A DNA stretch of 9,703 nucleotides from Desulfobacteraceae bacterium (lineage in GTDB: Bacteria; Desulfobacterota; Desulfobacteria; Desulfobacterales; SURF-7): the NCBI GenBank assembly GCA_030619585.1, contig JAUXBD010000015.1, positions 1 to 9,703 on the forward strand. The letters run 5' to 3'. This document shows, one piece after another, positions 6,279-9,703 of the stretch. Position numbers and translations under genes: made by a program. Under the pieces are notes generated by a model. The model was not told the origin of the DNA. It searched no databases and was given only the letters and a program-made list of their open reading frames with translations. Every line of letters starts with the position of its first letter. Positions within the stretch are counted from its first letter, which is position 1.

Positions 6279-6890
6279 ATGAAGTTACTATTAAAACAAA
6301 GTATTACATTCTTTACTATGGCTATGGCGTTAATATTTATTTTTATGACAGGCTGTGGAACCGTTGCCGTACCCCAATTTGCGATAGACTGCATGGACCA
6401 AAACGACATGGACCCCGACCCCAATTTAGCAATTTGCCTTCAGGATTGTATGGTGACTGGACCATTATCAGATACAGACGCCCTGGTAGCTTGTTATTAT
6501 AGTAATTGCGAGGTGGATTATCTCACTGATTTAGAGTCAAAAGCCGGGGCAGTTGTCGATTGTATCGGTGCCGGTATTGCCCTACCAGTACAACAGTTAG
6601 AATTACAAATGATATACGTTGAAACAAGCATGCGATTTCAGGCCTCATTCCAAGATTCTTATAGCACCGCGTTTACTAACTATAATGATTTATACGGTGA
6701 TTCGAATAATGCGGTCTTAGAAGATGCATTTGTCATCCTTTTAGCGGATTTAGCAGACAAATTATTTACGGGGCTTGAAGATGGGCAAGGCGGTATTGTG
6801 TTCAGTGGGCTACAGATCCTGTTTAGTGACGATCCGTTCGGACTTGCTGCCGGCACGCTATTATACCCATTGGCGCCGGAGTCGCCATAG
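6279..6890 (+). CDS. Cysteine-rich lipoprotein of unknown function
   Basis: A 203-residue protein with a lipoprotein signal peptide (hydrophobic about 9-23) and lipobox MTGC, the lipidated Cys being residue 26. Gly follows it, so sorting to the outer membrane is likely. The mature part has six further Cys at 38, 53, 57, 72, 77 and 95. The spacing C-x14-C-x3-C followed by x14-C-x4-C looks like a duplicated helical unit held by disulfides, and the even number agrees with that. Residues about 30-65 are rich in Asp and Pro. Residues 100-190 have no Cys and look largely helical, with hydrophobic stretches such as LEDAFVILLADLADKLF. The gene has a very strong ribosome binding site, AAGGAGGAG at 6268-6276, and is probably transcribed from the sigma-54 promoter together with the 20-codon frame. 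I recognise no family and assign no function. It converges with the CPBP protease gene, 28 bp away. Confidence 0.72.
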   Translation: MKLLLKQSITFFTMAMALIFIFMTGCGTVAVPQFAIDCMDQNDMDPDPNLAICLQDCMVTGPLSDTDALVACYYSNCEVDYLTDLESKAGAVVDCIGAGIALPVQQLELQMIYVETSMRFQASFQDSYSTAFTNYNDLYGDSNNAVLEDAFVILLADLADKLFTGLEDGQGGIVFSGLQILFSDDPFGLAAGTLLYPLAPESP

Positions 6891-6918
6891 CTTTAATGTT
6901 TTTTTAATGTGAAGTAAT

Positions 6919-7566
6919 TTATAGTTTGATAAACGAAAGTGCAAAGATGGCGGAATTGCCCAGGATATGTATAATGATAGGAACCATAAGGCTTTTTTCA
7001 ATTTCATATGCAATGGCAAACACGACACCTCCCACCAACTGGGGTACAGGAATCCCTGATGGTGAATGAAGCAGGACAAATATCATGGTGGTTACAACAA
7101 GAGAGGTTAAAATTCCCCATCTTCTGAAAAAACCATAGAGGACGCCACGGAAAAGAAGCTCCTCTGCAACCGGTCCGATAACTCCGGCAATAATAAACCA
7201 GAAGATTATATCAAGGGGTTTTGTTGGAAGATTTCCTTGAAAAAGCGTAAAAGGGTTTATGCCGCACAGATGCAGTATTAAAAAGCCAATGGCTGTGACA
7301 ACTCCAAAGCCCGCAGACCACATCAATCCCTTTATGATCCCTTTACGGATTCCCGACTTTTCCAGTCCTATGGAAGAAAGCCCTTTGCCCCATAATACAA
7401 CTATCAGAACAATCAAAACAATATCAATAACTCTCGCTGCTCCCTGTATCAGGTAATACAGATCCCTTGTGGCCGATCCCATCACTTTGCCTGTGATAAG
7501 TTCAACTACAATTATCGACACAAGAGCTAAGGAAATTATTTTTGCTTCGATCTTCTCTGTTTCCAT
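6919..7566 (-). CDS. CPBP-family intramembrane glutamic endopeptidase
   Basis: A 215-residue multi-pass membrane protein with the full set of CPBP (CAAX protease / bacteriocin-processing, Abi) motifs. These are EELLFR at 135-140 (catalytic Glu pair and Arg), FVLLH at 163-167, and HILGN at 200-204. The family cleaves substrates within or near the membrane. In bacteria its members process or give immunity to peptides, or regulate other membrane proteins. Membrane segments are visible at about 10-28, 42-60, 78-100, 118-134, 152-167, 174-188 and 194-212. The ATG at 7566 has AGGAG 7 bp upstream, inside the coding region of the preceding gene. The two genes overlap by 31 bp, so they are co-transcribed and possibly translationally coupled. 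The substrate is not evident; the upstream partner is one candidate. Confidence 0.9.
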   Translation of the reverse strand: METEKIEAKIISLALVSIIVVELITGKVMGSATRDLYYLIQGAARVIDIVLIVLIVVLWGKGLSSIGLEKSGIRKGIIKGLMWSAGFGVVTAIGFLILHLCGINPFTLFQGNLPTKPLDIIFWFIIAGVIGPVAEELLFRGVLYGFFRRWGILTSLVVTTMIFVLLHSPSGIPVPQLVGGVVFAIAYEIEKSLMVPIIIHILGNSAIFALSFIKL

Positions 7567-9029
7567 CCAAGGACTCCTAATGCATTGTATGCATACAACT
7601 GTTCATACCAGTGATCTGAGGTTTCTATCCTTTTCAATATCTCTTTAATACTTCTTTTCTCCCTTCTTCTACTCAGGGCATGATACGCCATACATTTAAC
7701 ATTGAGATTTGTATCATCCAGGAGTGCTATGATATCTTCATAGGTTTCCGGTTTCATACTTGTCCCCATTGCTTTTGCAAGCCAGTAACGTTCGGGGACG
7801 TTGGAGCTTTGAAGTATCTTTTTATAAGCAGGAAATGAACCCACATCCAGCTTTTTCCTTCCGATCATTTTCAGGGCGGCAACTTTCTCCTTTGAAGCTC
7901 CTGACTCAATTACCAGGCCAAGCTCATCTTCAGCGATTTGAATTGCTTTGCCTTGAAAAAGGGGCATAAGCAGTAGAACACCTGTTAACAGGCAGAGTAC
8001 TGAGGCAACAATGGAGGTTGTTTTGAACTCCCAGAAAATTGCAAATGGAAGAGAAAACATAGTGTAGAACAGTATATATATAATAATCGGCTGCCCTATC
8101 AAAAGGGAAAGAAATATAATCTGCCTGAACAAACCGTTTGGGTCGGTTTTTTGGGAAAACTCCTTCAGCATGTCTCCTGATTTTGAAAAGAACTCTTTTG
8201 TGCTGGTTTTCAGAATCTCTTTTCCTCTGTTTTTTAATAATAAAACATCTTTCTCCTTTTTTACTTCAAGATCAACCCGGGTTGTGCCGCCTATTATAAG
8301 ATAGTTATATCTCAGCAACACTTTTTCAAGGGTTCGACCAACATGTTTTTTCTCAATACCCTCAACCCTGCAGGTTTTTATGGTCTTTTGTCCAAATGGT
8401 TTGATAATCTCCGCAGGATAAAGAGTGTATTTATAGTAGAACTGATTGATCCTTGCTCCTGCAGGGTTGGACAACATAATATTATCCCTGATATTTATAA
8501 AAACGCTCTTTTCTATGACTCCCCCCCACAAAATGGACAGCATTATAAAAGGGATCAAATGAACAGCCGTTCCCCAAAAGCCGCCTCTTCCCGAATCTTC
8601 AGGCAGCCACCTCAATGTTGCAAAAGCAACCACCGCAGGTACTAAAAGAATATAGGCGGAATTTAATAAAGAGAAGCGATTTAGATTCACGCCCAATAGA
8701 AGTGCAACCCAAAGTAAGATAATCAGAATTAGCGGCAGTCTTTCTCTTTCGAAAATACGATCCCACATCCATGCTAAAACCAATGACACAACACTAAGGC
8801 CCGCACCAACTGTTAAAGTAAAAAAAAGCCCCCCTAAAAAAGCAGGGCCAAACTCTTTTAGACTAGGTGTCACGTTAAGATTCGGCACAGAAAGATAACC
8901 CGCCTCCCTTACTGTGACAAGTGTTTGATAGAGATTGATATTGGAAGTATAGACCTGAATGAAAGCTATAACCTGGGCGGTAAGAAGTCCCAGTATAATA
9001 ACCTTTGCCATGTATAAATATCGGTTCAT
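7536..9029 (-). CDS. Multi-pass membrane protein with HEAT-like C-terminal repeats
   Basis: A 497-residue protein that I cannot place in a named family. It has likely membrane helices at about 8-26, 63-88, 98-115, 121-139 and 153-172, a soluble stretch at about 173-300, and two more helices at about 302-325 and 338-357. Residues 360-490 are a cytoplasmic or periplasmic helical tail resembling HEAT/PBS-lyase-type repeats (EKVAALKMIGRKK, PERYWLAKAMGT, LNVKCMAYHALSRR, WYEQLYAYNALGVLG), which usually mediate protein contacts. Residues about 215-285 are rich in Lys, Val and Leu and may form beta strands. No catalytic motif was seen. The start codon has only a weak ribosome binding site, and no better start was found. 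It is the first gene of a pair with the CPBP protease, suggesting a membrane complex or an enzyme-substrate pair. Confidence 0.75.
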   Translation of the reverse strand: MNRYLYMAKVIILGLLTAQVIAFIQVYTSNINLYQTLVTVREAGYLSVPNLNVTPSLKEFGPAFLGGLFFTLTVGAGLSVVSLVLAWMWDRIFERERLPLILIILLWVALLLGVNLNRFSLLNSAYILLVPAVVAFATLRWLPEDSGRGGFWGTAVHLIPFIMLSILWGGVIEKSVFINIRDNIMLSNPAGARINQFYYKYTLYPAEIIKPFGQKTIKTCRVEGIEKKHVGRTLEKVLLRYNYLIIGGTTRVDLEVKKEKDVLLLKNRGKEILKTSTKEFFSKSGDMLKEFSQKTDPNGLFRQIIFLSLLIGQPIIIYILFYTMFSLPFAIFWEFKTTSIVASVLCLLTGVLLLMPLFQGKAIQIAEDELGLVIESGASKEKVAALKMIGRKKLDVGSFPAYKKILQSSNVPERYWLAKAMGTSMKPETYEDIIALLDDTNLNVKCMAYHALSRRREKRSIKEILKRIETSDHWYEQLYAYNALGVLGWKQRRSKQK

Positions 9030-9313
9030 GATTTAATGTCTCGCCAAAAAAGAAATATTAGATAACTTAAATCGATTGGATTAACCATATCTGCTTCATT
9101 AGTTTCATCAGTAAAGTAAGGGCTAAATCAGTTTATCCGATAAAACAGATTCAACCAATGAATATTTCATGTTAGTCTAAAAATCAATATCGTTGTTGCA
9201 ACGTGGATTTGACCGGAAGCGATTCATGCTACTGACTTTCAAAGAAACAGAAACTGTTGATAACTCTCATAAAAAGAAATAAGCAAAGAAAAAGCGTTCA
9301 GGTCAAATGTGAA
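9030..9313. other. Divergent intergenic region
   Basis: No gene was found. It separates the minus-strand membrane-protein gene from ispF and must hold the promoters for both. It contains an inverted repeat CGTTG-TTG-CAACG at 9191-9203 with the 8-bp palindrome GTTGCAAC inside. No clear -35/-10 pair was found for the minus-strand gene. Confidence 0.5.
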
Positions 9314-9342
9314 TTTACGACTTGATGTTTTTATGTTATAAA
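9314..9342 (+). promoter_or_regulatory. Sigma-70-type promoter of ispF, extended -10
   Basis: A -35 box TTTACG (9314-9319, four of six matches to TTGACA), a 17-bp spacer, and a -10 box TATAAA (9337-9342, five of six) preceded by TG at 9334-9335, the extended -10 form. Transcription would start near 9349, giving a leader of about 70 bases. A 19-bp palindrome with arms GTTTTTAT and ATAAAAAC (9327-9345) overlaps the -10 box. Confidence 0.55.
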
Positions 9343-9419
9343 AACCACTGCTAACATGGATGCAGAGGTTTAGGGAAAAGGATGGGGGGGTAAAAACAGT
9401 TTAAGTGAGGGAGTTTATG

Positions 9420-9703
9420 ATGCGTATCGGTATGGGGCATGATGTACACAGGCTGGTGACAGGAAGAAAGCTGATCCTGGGAGGAGTCGAAGTTCCCTTT
9501 GAACAAGGGCTGCTTGGGCATTCAGATGCAGATGTGCTAGTCCATGCGATTTGTGATGCGCTTTTAGGCGCAGCGGGGCTGGGTGATATCGGCGAGCATT
9601 TTCCTGATACAGATCCGGATTTTAAAGATATCTACAGTATTAAGCTCCTTGAAAGAACATGCAGGATGTTAAAGGATAAAGGGCATTTAGTTACAAATAT
9701 AGA
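9420..9703 (+). CDS. ispF: 2-C-methyl-D-erythritol 2,4-cyclodiphosphate synthase, N-terminal part
   Basis: The first 94 residues of IspF, cut by the window end (family length about 155-160). The enzyme converts CDP-ME 2-phosphate to MEcPP with release of CMP, in the MEP pathway to isoprenoids, and works as a cytoplasmic homotrimer. The product begins MRIGMGHDVHRL; Asp8 and His10, with His42 in HSDADVLVHAICDALLGA, are the metal ligands, and GDIGEHFPDTDP at about 55-66 is the substrate-binding signature. Two ATG codons are adjacent (9417 and 9420). The second is chosen because it gives the family's usual MRIG start and better spacing to GGAG at 9410-9413. There is no ispD directly upstream; the gene appears to start its own transcript from the promoter at 9314-9342. 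Codons are intact throughout. Confidence 0.95.
   Translation, partial: MRIGMGHDVHRLVTGRKLILGGVEVPFEQGLLGHSDADVLVHAICDALLGAAGLGDIGEHFPDTDPDFKDIYSIKLLERTCRMLKDKGHLVTNI

Noticed and set aside
6260..6502. Open frame overlapping the start of the Cys-rich lipoprotein in another frame
   Set aside because: It uses a TTG start without its own ribosome binding site, and the product has no signal or family feature; the lipoprotein frame is clearly the real one.
6871..6905. Possible terminator after the Cys-rich lipoprotein gene (TGGCG...CGCCA, then a T run)
   Set aside because: The stem is only 5 bp and lies inside the coding end, and the T run begins 12 bases after it, too far for a classic intrinsic terminator.

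Overview
The window looks like chromosomal DNA from a Gram-negative, Desulfobacterota-like (delta-proteobacterial) organism of moderate to low GC. The support is indirect: exported proteins with signal peptides and lipoboxes, an outer-membrane beta-barrel ending in Phe, a good sigma-54 promoter match, and intergenic palindromes of the GTCATTCCGG...CCGGAATCC kind that are common in that group. The taxonomic call is inference; no marker gene in the window settles it.

Left part (1-5540). The window opens in the last 68 codons of a rhomboid-type intramembrane protease (+ strand). Facing it is a run of four minus-strand genes for exported proteins. In transcription order they are a CsgG-like periplasmic protein with one TPR (5540-4602), a lipoprotein with FnIII-like and PKD-like domains (4547-3207), an outer-membrane beta-barrel (3001-1829) and a CrtC/AttH-like lipocalin-fold protein (1618-344). 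The first two are 54 bp apart and probably co-transcribed. The other gaps are about 205 and 210 bp, so one operon is not assured. All four act outside the cytoplasm, which suggests a cell-envelope module of unknown task.

Middle (5541-6890). A long non-coding stretch carries two palindromic repeats next to the CsgG-like gene, then a cluster of TTTA(G/A)TTGT elements, then a sigma-54 (-24/-12) promoter. Downstream is a 20-codon open frame with an excellent ribosome binding site, followed 15 bp later by a Cys-rich lipoprotein gene with its own strong site. This is the part of the window that looks most like an undescribed, specifically regulated small unit.

Right part (6919-9703). A minus-strand gene pair overlapping by 31 bp encodes a seven-TM protein with a HEAT-like C-terminal tail and a CPBP (CAAX/Abi-type) intramembrane glutamic protease with all three motifs intact. 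About 390 bp of non-coding DNA with a convincing extended -10 promoter then leads into ispF (isoprenoid MEP pathway), which is cut by the window end.
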